Assembly: GCA_023333565.1 (NCBI GenBank)
Contig: JAJKFH010000102.1
Location: forward strand, 5,969,001 to 6,033,000
DNA length: 64,000 bases
Source: Puffinus mauretanicus
Lineage: Eukaryota > Chordata > Aves > Procellariiformes > Procellariidae
Direction: 5' to 3'
The notes beneath the pieces are model-generated. The model saw only the letters and a list, made by a program, of their open reading frames with translations. It was not told the DNA's origin and searched no databases. Positions 50,054-60,317 of this stretch are shown one piece after another. The stretch's first letter is position 1. Every line of letters begins with the position of its first letter. The position numbers and the translations under genes are program-made.

Positions 50054-53000
50054 AATTACATCAATCTAAAATTTTCAGCAATTTACCATCTTGCATAAAT
50101 CTTTATATTGTTTCACATCACCATATGGATTTTATTAAAAAATTCCAGATTTCCTTGACCTTTAGGGAAATACATTTTAGTTTACTTTCCAAGTAATGAT
50201 TTGCAAAGCATACACAGTTCTCTACTGTTTTGTAGTAGAGAATCAAAAAATCAAATATTTTTTGAAGTTTTCATGCATTCGATTTGTAGCTGTTTTTAGA
50301 AAATGATAATTTAAATACCTGTTATTTTGTCTATTCAGACTAGTCTGATAGTGCTCTAAAGTCATCCTGAGATAGATGAAATGTTCAAACTGCTCCAAAA
50401 AGAAACTGTTTTCCTGTATAAAAGTTCTGTGCAATTAAATTACAACATGCAGAAAAAAAGGATGTGGTGTTAATGTAGTGAAATTGGTGGATTAGAGCAG
50501 TGTTTACCCTCTTCTGCTTCTTTCTTCGAGAGGAATTTAAGCTTGGTCTGTTTTCCTTTGACATATGCTTTCATTCTAAGGATTCTAAGCATTATGAGTA
50601 TTTCAAACAATACTGTAACTATGACATATATAAGTGCTGTTTAAAGCAGCTCGCTACAATACAGTGATGTCTTTGGAATACTGTGTAAAGTGTTTTCACT
50701 CTGAAGTATTGTGCAATGCAGTATGTCACGTTGCACAAATTGGCAACTGTTGATGATTTCTGGTGACCCTGGCTGGGCTGTGCTGGCAGGGTATGCACCT
50801 CGTTTCAGCCCTGGTGAGGGACACTCAGCGTGCACCTCCACCTCCTGACAGGCATGGAGCTGACCTCTCTGGGTGTGCGTCTCGTGGGCAGGGTGGGTGG
50901 CTGCATGGGTTTCGTGTGAGGTGTCAGTTGAAAGCGTCTGATCTGCAGGTAGTGCCCTTTTGGTCAAAAGTGCAAAAGGTCCTGCCACCTTGCTGTAGGA
51001 AGAGCTCATCCTGCGGAGGGTGAGGTGATATCATCTGTGCTATTGCCGGCTCTGAAACCTTTCCCAGGTGCAAGGCACACTTCCAAAGAGAGAATCGCTT
51101 CATTTCCACTGTGTTCTGCTAGGGCATGGGCTGCAGCAGTGTTACTCTGCGTTATGTATGTAAGTACCTCACTCGGTTTGAGAGCAGACTGTCCTTTGCA
51201 GTGGGGTGCTGGCACAGCTCAGGGGGGAGGATGCAGACCCGGTGTGTGGTGTCTGTCTTCCTGGGCTGTATGGCCTCAGCACCAGCTCCTCGCATAACTC
51301 AGCATAGCCTGGCATTTTAGACGGACAAATCTGCTGGGTCCCAGAGTCAAGGCAGGGGTCACCAAGATGTGAAAAGGCCTCCCCACACGTCGGAGGCCAT
51401 GTGGCAGAAACACACCATTGAGTAGAGAAGGGCTCTCCCTCTCCCCACTTGGTACTAATCATGGAGAACAATGCTGGCTGCTTTGCAAAATATTAGTACT
51501 GCTGTACAAAATCTGGGCCTCTGCTCGTGGCCCGCTGAGTCAGACTTGTTTACTTCATTGAAGTATTAATCTCTGTCTCTGATCGGCAGTCAACAGCTCC
51601 AGGCTCCAGGCTTAATAGAATTTCAAACTGTAGATTGTGCAGTTTTGCTGAAAATGAGGCTTCTATCGCACTTTGAATGATGCATTCTCCCTCACTCCCC
51701 TTTGGTCTGTTTTTCAGGGCTGAAGTTAAGATAGATAATTAATTCCTCCCATCCCGAGCCTTTTTAAGAATTTTCTTTAGCATCTGCCAGAATCTTCTGC
51801 ATGCACTCCTGAGAGGTTAAGCAATGAAAGAGCCATTAAATTAGCTTCAGCCATTACTTTTTTTCAGTAGGATGAAATAGCACTTCATTAGATCAAACAG
51901 TTTATGGTTTATTTTATTTGGTATCATGACAAAGAAAAGAAATGTGGGAAGAAGAGGCTGCTTTTCTGGTTGCATGAGAGGATGGTGAGTGAGGAGGCCT
52001 GTCTTCTGGTCCTGGGGCTTACCTCTGTGTTAGCAAGTAGAACATGAGGAGTGAATCAGTGGAGTGAAACAGCTATTGCCAAGGGCCTGATGTCCACACT
52101 ACACAATTGGGAAGATAATGGGGAGCGGTTTAGCTATACTTAGCTAATATATCACTTTCCTTAGAAATACTTTGCTATTGCTTGTAAAGCCTTTTGTGAG
52201 AATGAAGCAGTGTCAAGCTCTGTTATGCTGGTCTTTGATGTGTTGTGAGGTCCATAAATGCTATCACTGGCGAGTCACTCCTGGCCAGGGCTCTGATCTC
52301 TCTCCTGCTAAGCAGTCTGCCCAATTCTCCCTGCTATGTACTTGCCACTCCAAGAAACCCGAATGCTCTTTTCGTAGGCATAACTTCCCTATTTGGAAAA
52401 CTGTATCTTAGATTTTTCTAAGAAATACATAAAAACAAATTAGTACAAAGTCTGCTGGAATGGTCTGTCTGGCAAACTGCACGTATACCTGCTGAAAAGT
52501 CCCAAACAGTAGCAGCAGGATTGAGCTTATGTGTCAGAAACACAGCAAAGGAAAAATGGTCGGTCTTGGAATGTCTTGAATTAGCGATTCCATGCAGAAT
52601 TTATGGTGATTTATAGTGCACCAGCTAGTGAGGCTGAAATGTCACTGCTGCATTGAAAGTTCATATGCCTTCCTAGTCGTTCTGCTTCTGTGTGCATCCA
52701 GTATCACTGTTCTTCTAGTAAATTTTAAAGATCCTCAGTCTTTTGCAATTGTATCACATAGCTGTCAATCCACAGACTTGACAACTTTCCTGCTTTTGGC
52801 AATAGACTCTTTCTTTTAGTGGCAATATATTGTGCTACTGGGTTTCGGGACAGATGGTAGTTGGAGCTGCTGAATGTCAGGAAGTTCTGGAGAAACTCCA
52901 AAGATGCATTTATGGATCAACCTTCTTGTGCATGCACTAGAAGCCCAGCGCTACAGCTGTGTTAGATTACCTGTGTGCATGATGAATGGACTACACGTAT

Positions 53001-53054
53001 GAAGACAGTTTGCCTGGGCCACAGTTGCTTTGCAGTACGTCATTTACAGATCAA

Positions 53055-53076
53055 TTATATATATGTATATATATGT
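53055..53076. repeat. TA microsatellite
   Basis: Two (TA)n blocks separated by a G, about 800 bp upstream of exon 3. Simple repeat. Confidence 0.9.
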
Positions 53077-53878
53077 ACTGTGTAAGATCTGCCAGTGATA
53101 TGAACTGCTCCTTGGTATTATTTCTGCTTACACATCACTTTAGTTAATAATTCTTCCGAAATGATATATGTAAAGTAGGTATATATTTCAAACCCAATAG
53201 AAAGGAAGGACCACCTGAATTGGTCATACAAGTCTGTAGAGTAACTATTCTCATCACTTCTGTCTGAATAAAATAAAGATTGGAAAATCCACTTTTTACT
53301 CCATTTCAGTTTTGATGTAGCTGCCCAATATGCAATTGCTTGGAGAAGAATGCTGTTGCCACTGTACCAGAATGCTATATTTTAATAGTGTGGAGGTATT
53401 TTTAAAATCTCAGTGTATGCTTGGGATTCATTTTATTCATCTAAGCATAAGCATTGAACATTAGTTGTTCTAGATGCCTCTGTAGTTAGTAGAAAGGCAT
53501 CGCTCAAGAGAGACTCCTCCCATCCTAAACTATGTCTCCAAAATTCTTTGTGCAAATAGCCCCTGGCTATTGACTATGTCTCTGTAGGGAGCCTGAACAA
53601 TTCATTCAGACGGACTAAGTCAGCTGCAGATAGTGAAAACTGGGAAATCAGATATGATGAAATTCCAAACTCTCTGAGGACTGTGAGCATTATGCCTGAT
53701 GATCGATCTGTTCAGCGTGATTCTCCTTCTTTAAAGAATTATTTCATGTTATTATTTTTCCAGTCTGTGGGTAACCACTTTAACAAAAGCTGTGGAGAGA
53801 GTTCACCACAGTTTTAGATACTGCTTAGCAGGTTGTTCACTTCTGTTGTCTTATATGTATTATTTTTGTCTTCTTTAG

Positions 53879-54139
53879 TCTTCTGGTACCAGTATCACAG
53901 TGGATATCGCTGTCATGGGAGAAGCACATGGGCTCATTACAGACCTTCTGGCAGATCCTTCGCTGCCCCCCAACGTGTGTACTTCGCTGAGAACAGTGAG
54001 CAACCTGCTTAATACGCAGTTAACCTTCCAGGCCATCCACAAACCAAGGGTGAACCCTTTGGTGTCCTTCAGTGAGAACTACACCTGCTCTGACTCAGAG
54101 GAATGTCCGGAGAAAGGAGAGAAACTAGCTATTCCCAAG
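53879..54139 (+). CDS. PDE3A: PDE3A exon 3 (internal coding exon, 87 codons)
   Basis: This exon encodes [20 protein letters not shown] at its start, followed by [48 protein letters not shown] and finally KLAIPK. This matches human PDE3A residues of about 338-423 from memory. The bird exon seems to have one residue more, in the variable acidic stretch after SDSEE (CPEKGE here). It is preceded by TTCTTTAG and followed by the consensus donor AAG|GTGAGT. Both ends are phase 0 (261 nt). It is part of the regulatory linker. The [11 protein letters not shown] part is rich in acidic residues and serines and looks like a possible casein-kinase-type substrate, but that is inference. PDE3B is clearly different in this region. 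Confidence 0.97.
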
Positions 54140-57009
54140 GTGAGTACTGGACCCTGTCTATCATCTTGTAACTTGGCTCTCCCTAAAGGGACAGCACTGG
54201 ACTAGCAGGAGATGTCGCTGGGCTTTTTGCTTGTTTGCTTCGGATTAACATCTTATGCGCTAATCATACTCTACTGTAAAAGGACAGCTAAAGTAGACTG
54301 TTGGTTTCATAGTAAGATAATTCCTGTGTATCCTTCAACTCATGGCCAGGTTAACTTTGGTTCAGGCACCTTTAAAAGATGATGTTCGACACGGGATAGT
54401 TCACATAGATAGTATGCGTATTTCCTCGCAGGTGTTGGTTGGAGCTTAAAAGAGAAGAAAAGACAGGGAGCAGAGCAAGCCAAAGCCTTTCAGCATCACA
54501 AGTCTGCCCCATTACTTCTCACATAGAAATCTCCCTCTCACTCAAAAGACTTGAGCCACTGCATGTGGGGTGACTATCCTAGTCAATGAGTGGTGGGGAA
54601 TTAAGTAGTAATATGAGGGACTTTTTTGCCCACTTTGAAGATTGGAATTTGAAATTCTGTATGAATTTCAGCCTCTTCTTCCTTCCCTTAGCTAGAGGTG
54701 TGAAACCTACAGAAATCAATGAAAAAGTCTTTATTGATGTCCTCCAGGTGCTTTGGATCAAGCTTAAAATGTTGTATAACAAGCAAACAAACAAAAAAGA
54801 TCACCCCAACACTTAGTATGACAAATATTGTGAGCTCGTGAGAAATAGTCTTGAGAAGAAAAAGAAAATTCAACGGAAAAGAAATATATATTACTGCCTT
54901 GACAGATGGCTTTATGAATGCTCAGGCATCTGACAGGAAATAACCAGTGTTAGCCACCCACATTTAGTAAGTGAACCACTAGAAAGAACATACCAGCTTT
55001 GAAGTAGTTTGAATTGCAGGTTTGTTGCTAATTAGCTGTCCTGAAAGGCTTACATTTCACTTTTGAAACTAAACCAAAATACTTTTGTCCTGCAATCTCC
55101 CTTGTAAAATTACATTTGCACAGGCAAATGCTTTTAAGTTTTAACAGTTCAAATGGCACAGCCATCATTCATTCCTGCATTTCCCAGCATCTGAATTGCA
55201 ACACTTGTGATGCTTTTTTTAATATATTTTAGTGTGATGATAATTATTACCCTATTTGCCTGTGTAGCAGCTGTATATGTGAAATGGATGTTCACAGGTT
55301 GTTAAGCGCATTTTCCAGTTTATTTTAGTGTACGTGTCTATAATGGCTGTACTCTAGGCTCTGAGGGGAAGAGTTACGTGGAAGAACACTGCCATCACAC
55401 GAGCAAACACAGTGAACAGATACCAATTTGCTGTTGCATAATACCTAGTGGGGAGAGGAGAAATGAAGGATGAAGAAATGAGTTAATGCTACAGAGGACT
55501 AATTTGACTGAAGAATTCACTGACCTAACTGTATTATGGTTCGTAAAACTAATAGTTTGCAGTCCTTTATTTAAGTGTCTAAATATAGATTTAGCGTCTT
55601 TACCTTAAGCATCTGACACTGAGCATTTTGGGAAAGGAGATAGTATGTTAACATATTTCTCTGTAAGTTTGAGCTTCAGAACCACAAGTGTCTTCCATCT
55701 CATATCTCTTAACCCTCTGGCAAGGTCAAAGCTCTCCATCACAGAGACATATTTATTTTAGTTCTCAATTATAAACACTTCACAAGAACTACAAGGGAAG
55801 CATCTTACAAAATTATAGCATCTGCAACAGCAAATCTAGATTCACAAAGACTCTCTATCATCATCCTTTATTATCTCTGTGTGCTTTCAAAAGTTCGGAA
55901 AAACAATGTGAGTCCTATTAGTATAGAAAAGGAATTCCAAGTCAGGTGAAAGAAAAATGCAGGGTGGTCAAGAAAAATCTGCTGTAAACAGTGATGCTTT
56001 CTCTAAGCTTTTCAGGAGACATCATATCCCAGAGCATGAAAGTTTTATTTCAGTAAGTGATCTTTGGATTGGGTAGATACAGCAGGAAAATAAGTTGAAG
56101 CTCCCCTCATTTTTCTCACAGCCTTTCTCGCCTTGAATCTCTGATTCTGAGCGTTCATGACAGTTTAAATCACAGAATAGTTGAGGTTGAAACTACATCT
56201 GGAGATCGTCTCGTCCAGTCCGGAGATTGTCTAGTCCAGTCCTTCAGCTCAAGGAAGTTGAGCCTGGAGCAGGTTTCTCTAGGCTTAACCTAGAGTAGGT
56301 TGCTCAGGAGGATGTCCACTTGGGATTTGAGTATCTCCATGCATGTAGACTCCACAACCTGTCTGGGCAACCTCTTTCAGTGTTCAGTCATCCGCACAAT
56401 AAAAAATATTTTCTTACATTTAAATGGAATTTCCTGTATTTCAATTTGTGCCCCGTTGCCTTTTGTCCTGTCACTGGACACCACTGGAAAGAGCCTGGCT
56501 CCATCTTCTTTACACCCTCCCTTCAGGTATTTATATACATCGGTAAGATCTCCCCTGGGCCTTCTCTTCTTAGACTGAGCAATCCCAGCTCTCTCAGCCT
56601 TTCTTTTTATGACAGGTGCTCCAATCCCTCAGTCACCTTTGTGGCCCTGAAGACTTGTTTAAGTGCCTTTGGCCACATCATATAAGACAAAATTTTTAAA
56701 GACCACAACCAACATTGCCTGACTCCAGTGAGAGCTCCAAGTGTTGAACATCTGTGGCTATGGGATTGTGGATATATACCTTTTTTTAAACTTGAAATAG
56801 GGAGGATGGTCCAGACCCTCCACACATTTAAAGCACTGGCTGTGTTGATTTGAATAGAAGGTAGGCACCATTATAGCTGGGAGAATTCAGATTTAAGGTA
56901 CCTCACTAGGTGTTGTCAGGCAGAATTAATCAAATGGAAATGTTTTTCTTCTGCATGTTTAAAGTTTTTGTAAGCCTGTATAAACTCTAAGCAACTGATT
57001 TCTCTCCAG
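54140..57009 (+). other. PDE3A: PDE3A intron 3
   Basis: A 2.87 kb intron with donor GTGAGT and acceptor TTTCTCTCCAG. Its main content is an antisense CR1 fragment (56170-56648). A further old decayed segment may continue to about 56820, where the open frames stop making sense. The rest (54140-56169 and 56820-57009) is AT-rich sequence without recognisable features. Confidence 0.95.
56170..56648 (-). mobile_element. CR1 LINE 3' fragment, decayed (antisense)
   Basis: The + strand starts with TCACAGAATAGTTGAGGTTG, the complement of a CR1 3' end. It continues with the complement of the final ORF2 segment (CTCCACAACC...CTGGGCAACCT, TTTTGTCCTGTCACTGGACA, CTCTCAGCCTTTC) up to GTCACCTTTGTGGCCCT. The frame is broken, so this is an old, inactive copy. 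Near its 3' end a 22-bp unit (ending GTCCAGTC) is present twice (about 56199-56242), which the other copies lack. It lies in intron 3, antisense to PDE3A, about 2 kb downstream of exon 3. Confidence 0.92.
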
Positions 57010-57164
57010 CGCTTACGGAGAAGTTTGCCTCCAGGACTGCTGAGACGAGTGTCCTCAACTTGGACCACAACAACATCAGCTACAGGATTACCTACACTGG
57101 AGCCAGCTCCAGTGAGAAGGGATCGCAGTGCCAGCATCAAACCTCATGAATCATCTTCATCCAG
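57010..57164 (+). CDS. PDE3A: PDE3A exon 4 (phosphorylation / hypertension-hotspot exon)
   Basis: The exon encodes [18 protein letters not shown], then [33 protein letters not shown], and ends with the first two bases of a serine codon (phase 0 in, phase 2 out). By remembered human numbering, the RLRRS serine is S428 (PKC site, 14-3-3 docking), the RRVS serine is S438 (PKA-type site), and the TSATG segment is residues 445-449, the cluster mutated in human hypertension with brachydactyly (HTNB). All these residues are intact here. The acceptor TTTCTCTCCAG is good. The donor CAG|GTTACA is weak at +3 to +6, and the frame stays open into the intron. Only the last part (KPHESSSS) differs noticeably from human. 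Confidence 0.97.
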
Positions 57165-57170
57165 GTTACA
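57165..57170 (+). promoter_or_regulatory. PDE3A: Weak 5' splice site of PDE3A exon 4
   Basis: The exon end CAG is followed by GTTACA. Apart from GT and the +4 A, the intronic positions deviate from the vertebrate consensus GTRAGT (T at +3, C at +5). The site is chosen because joining it to 60202 restores a protein alignment with human PDE3A without gaps (SSSS + S + ADSWN). No better donor in a compatible position was seen nearby. Confidence 0.75.
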
Positions 57171-58893
57171 AATCGCCTCTTCTCTCCTTCATGTCTCTCG
57201 GCAAATTTCTTTGGTTCTGTGTGATGATGTCCCTTATTTAAAAATGCTGACTCCAAAGTATGTTAGAACTAATTACTCATGTTTCTTTAAATTGGGTTGC
57301 CAAAGAAGTGCCATTCGCAATTTTAGTCAGATTATGCCAAAACTATTCCTATTATTGGGAAGCAAAATGGGAAAAAAAAATTTATTTATGCTAGCAAAGT
57401 GCAGAATTGCACAATAAAATTGGAAATAAGGCAAGATATCTGGTTAGAGCCTTACTGATATGCAGCAGTTTCTTCCATGGGTATTGCCCAGCCAAGGAAA
57501 AATTCTAACAAGTAACCCAGCTGCTGAACATCACTTCTAAGAACACACCTAGTGATGTTGTCCTGTCGTTAAACCAGGTCATAAAGCACTTCTCCATCCT
57601 CTAGATACTAACTTCTAGAACTGTGAGAATAAAGTTCAGGTCCCCTCCCCACCTCAGCAAGGGCTATCATCTTGGTGGATGAGGAGAGAGCATGAAGACA
57701 TCCTTTGCTGCGGGGAAAGGAAGAGCAGAGCAAGGGCACCAAATTCAAGAAGAAAATTTAGGGATGTGATTTCAGAAGACTTACATGGTTTTCTGCAATT
57801 CGAAATTTGGTGCTGGTAGTGGAGAAAAAGACAGGACCTGAGAAGGCCCAACATCCCTAGTGTTTGCTGCTGGATAGCTTGGGTTAATGTAGCCCCAGAG
57901 CACTGGCCTTTCTTCCAGAGTCATAAACCTTTCCCATAGAGGAGGCTCTTGTACAGGGAGCCTAGGTGCTCAAGGTAGCCAGCCGAGCACACTGAATGTC
58001 TGGTGCAAGAAAAATACGTGGTTAGCCAAAGTTCCCTTTGTGAGGAGTCCCATGTATCTCAGTAAAAGTAAATATAAAGAAGCTATAACCAAATGGAAAT
58101 GTTCTTCAGACACTGGCCTGTGGTTCCCAGGGTGCGTTTGATTTATACTGTTGATCCCACACTCTCACGTAGTATGTAAGCGTCCTAAGATGGGAATCAG
58201 AGGGAGAAGGAGAGCAATTAAGTATTATTGTTGGTCCTTTTCTACGGTTGTTATATAACTCTGCATGATGAGCCAACTAAGCAGGCTATCAATTCTTCCT
58301 ACGTTTAATGTCGCCAATTGTGTAATTATAGCTCTGTCAAGCCTCCCAGCCTACTGTTTGCAGTTCTTCTTTTACAGTAGGAGAAACAATGTGTATTCCA
58401 GAAAGGGGAAAAATGAATCCTATAAGTCTAGCTTTAAAAGTTTTGGCAGAGCAATACAGATTTGCTTTCAAGGAAAAGAATTTTGAACTGAAGGGAAAAA
58501 AAAAATTCTTGATTGTCTGCCACTTCCCCTGTACCAAATTCAAGCATGCCACAGGTCACAGAGAAAGGAACATTTCATGGCTTGAAGGGTAGGAGAGGAG
58601 AATGACACTGGAATTGCCCTGTGGCAGATTCTGCAGTTACAAAATCTGCAACATGTTCCTTTCAGTCTGGGACATCACCTCTGGATTTCTATAGTCACAT
58701 ATTTGCAAAAATCCCGCTTAAATCTCTGTTTAAGATTAGTAATCCTGTATTCTTCCATCCCCGTGTCACTAAACTGGTAAGACATGGTCCTCTTATAGCT
58801 TCAAATGATTTGGGAAAAATAATAGAGCTTCCACATTTCTTCTCTCGGTCACTTCTATATCCAATGGTTCTCCCTTAAGAAATCAAAGGATGT

Positions 58894-59021
58894 GGTTTGG
58901 GGTTTTTTGTTTTGGTTTGATTTTGTTTTTCTTTACAGTGGCACAGTGTGTTATATTCTTCCTGTCAATTAAAAAAACAAAACCACAAAATAAAACAAAC
59001 AAACAAAAAAATTAAAAAAAC
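58894..59021. repeat. T-rich and A-rich arms, imperfect inverted repeat
   Basis: A T/G-rich arm (58894-58934, runs such as GGTTTTTTGTTTTGGTTTG) is followed after about 35 bases by an A/C-rich arm (58969-59021, runs such as AAAACAAACAAACAAAAAA). The arms are roughly complementary and could pair imperfectly in the pre-mRNA. They may simply be low-complexity sequence. Confidence 0.6.
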
Positions 59022-59177
59022 AGCTGGATTCTTTCTTCCTCTTACTTCATCACAGATTATAGGAATTTGGACCAATGAAGACAACCAGCAAATATTTTTG
59101 TAGGTAGTACTTGCTCTTCCAAAACAATAAGGTGTTTGTAGAGTTAAGAGAAGGTTACATGCTTTTTTCTTTCAGAA

Positions 59178-59217
59178 CCCTTTTTTTCCCCCCCCCCAAG
59201 GTTTTTTTTCAAGTTCA
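59178..59217. repeat. Pyrimidine homopolymer tract
   Basis: CCC, T7 and C10 in a row, then AAGG and T8. Low-complexity DNA that is prone to slippage and sequencing errors, so its exact length in this record should be treated with care. Confidence 0.85.
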
Positions 59218-60201
59218 GCTGGGACTAGGCTGCTTTAAAAAGCTGCTTCTGCCTTGCGTGTCATCTCATCACTTGGATGTGAGGCTGTGAGGAGAAATGT
59301 GGAGCCTGAGAGTCCTAGCGGATCTATCCAGAGAAGTCACAGGCCTCATGATAAGAACCAATGCCGTGTCCTTGCAAGCAGCTGACATTTGATGAGTGTC
59401 ATTTGGGAAAACAACGATAAATACAATTCTCCTGCCTTACAGAAGTGTTTGGCCTCTTCTGGTACACAGAAGTTATAGCCTGAAGGCCAAAAGCATGCGC
59501 CCATCCTGTTGTAGGGGACCAGCATTTGTTCCCCACACACACAGACACATGCACCCTGTTTTCCTTCAGTGGGTTTCTCTTGGATCAGTGACCAATGTCT
59601 TCAGGGTCTGTCAATAGGATTTTTTTTGAGATGCAGCATGCATTTCAGTTGGCTAGAGCATGAAGTGCTTTGCCCAGAGAAGAGGCACACCACTAGCAAA
59701 CAGCAATGCAGGGCTCTTCCGAGCCTCTTCCAACCTCCTGAGGAGCTTCTCCAGTGCCCAAAGGGTTACTGGGTATCTGCCTTGGCGGTTGCAGCAGAGG
59801 AGTCAAGGAGACTGGTTTTTCATTTACACTGAGAACTTCTGGCTGTTGTAAGGAGGCGTTAAAAGAGAATATAAATTTAACTTATTTCAAGTCAACTTTT
59901 AAGCCTCTTTGTACTGTCAGAACAATATAATGAAGACATCTGTGTATAAATAAAGTGAATAGGCCTGAGCACTGAAGGAAGTCCAGCTTTGGAGTGTCTG
60001 CATTGTAGATATTTTTGCTGAATACAATACTGAGCGCCTCACAAATAGCAGTTCAGCCAGCAGATAGATGCTGTTTTCCTCGTCAGATTTTGTGCTATCT
60101 CAGTATCGCATATTTCTTGCTGTGGCTCCTAACTTCTTAAGATCTGCCATTTAGGCTTTTTACTGTGTCGAACGATGCTTGTTTGTGCTCTGGTTTTGCA
60201 G

Positions 60202-60317
60202 CGCTGACTCCTGGAACAGCTCAATTCTGATGACAATCACAAAGAGCAGGTCCTTCTCCACCTCCTACGCCATGTCTTCTACCAACCACCTGAATGCTAA
60301 AAGGCAGAGCCGGCAAG
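60202..60317 (+). CDS. PDE3A: PDE3A exon 5 (internal coding exon, 116 nt)
   Basis: The first base completes the serine codon split with exon 4. The exon then encodes ADSWNSSILMTITKSRSFST, SYAMSSTNHLNAKRQSRQ and the first base of the next codon (phase 2 in, phase 1 out). Human PDE3A has the same block (DSWN...MTLTKSRSF...SYA...NH...KKQSR) at about residues 476-515 from memory. The KSRSF serine corresponds to S492, a reported phosphorylation site, and is conserved. The acceptor is TTTTGCAG and the donor is the consensus AAG|GTGAGT. The rest of the linker and the catalytic HD domain are not in the window. Confidence 0.96.

Larger units (their letters stand above)
47612..53878 (+). other. PDE3A: PDE3A intron 2, 3' segment
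   Basis: This is the last 6.3 kb of intron 2. It contains an alternating TG/TA microsatellite (50012-50053), a TA repeat (53055-53076), a GC-richer patch (about 50760-51450) with overlapping chance frames, and an AT-rich, motif-dense block (about 51715-51920). The intron ends with a long pyrimidine tract and TTCTTTAG at 53871-53878. No exon of another gene was recognised. Confidence 0.85.
57165..60201 (+). other. PDE3A: PDE3A intron 4
   Basis: A 3.04 kb intron. The exon 4 frame stays open for about 83 further codons, to a stop at 57415-57417. Other contents are a T-rich/A-rich pair of arms (58894-59021), a pyrimidine homopolymer run (59178-59197), and a TTTTGCAG acceptor (60194-60201) preceded by a pyrimidine-rich tract. 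No mobile element was recognised. Confidence 0.95.

Noticed and set aside
53262..53280. AATAAAATAAAG as an intronic polyadenylation signal
   Set aside because: AATAAA words are frequent in this AT-rich intron. There is no independent evidence of a transcript end here.
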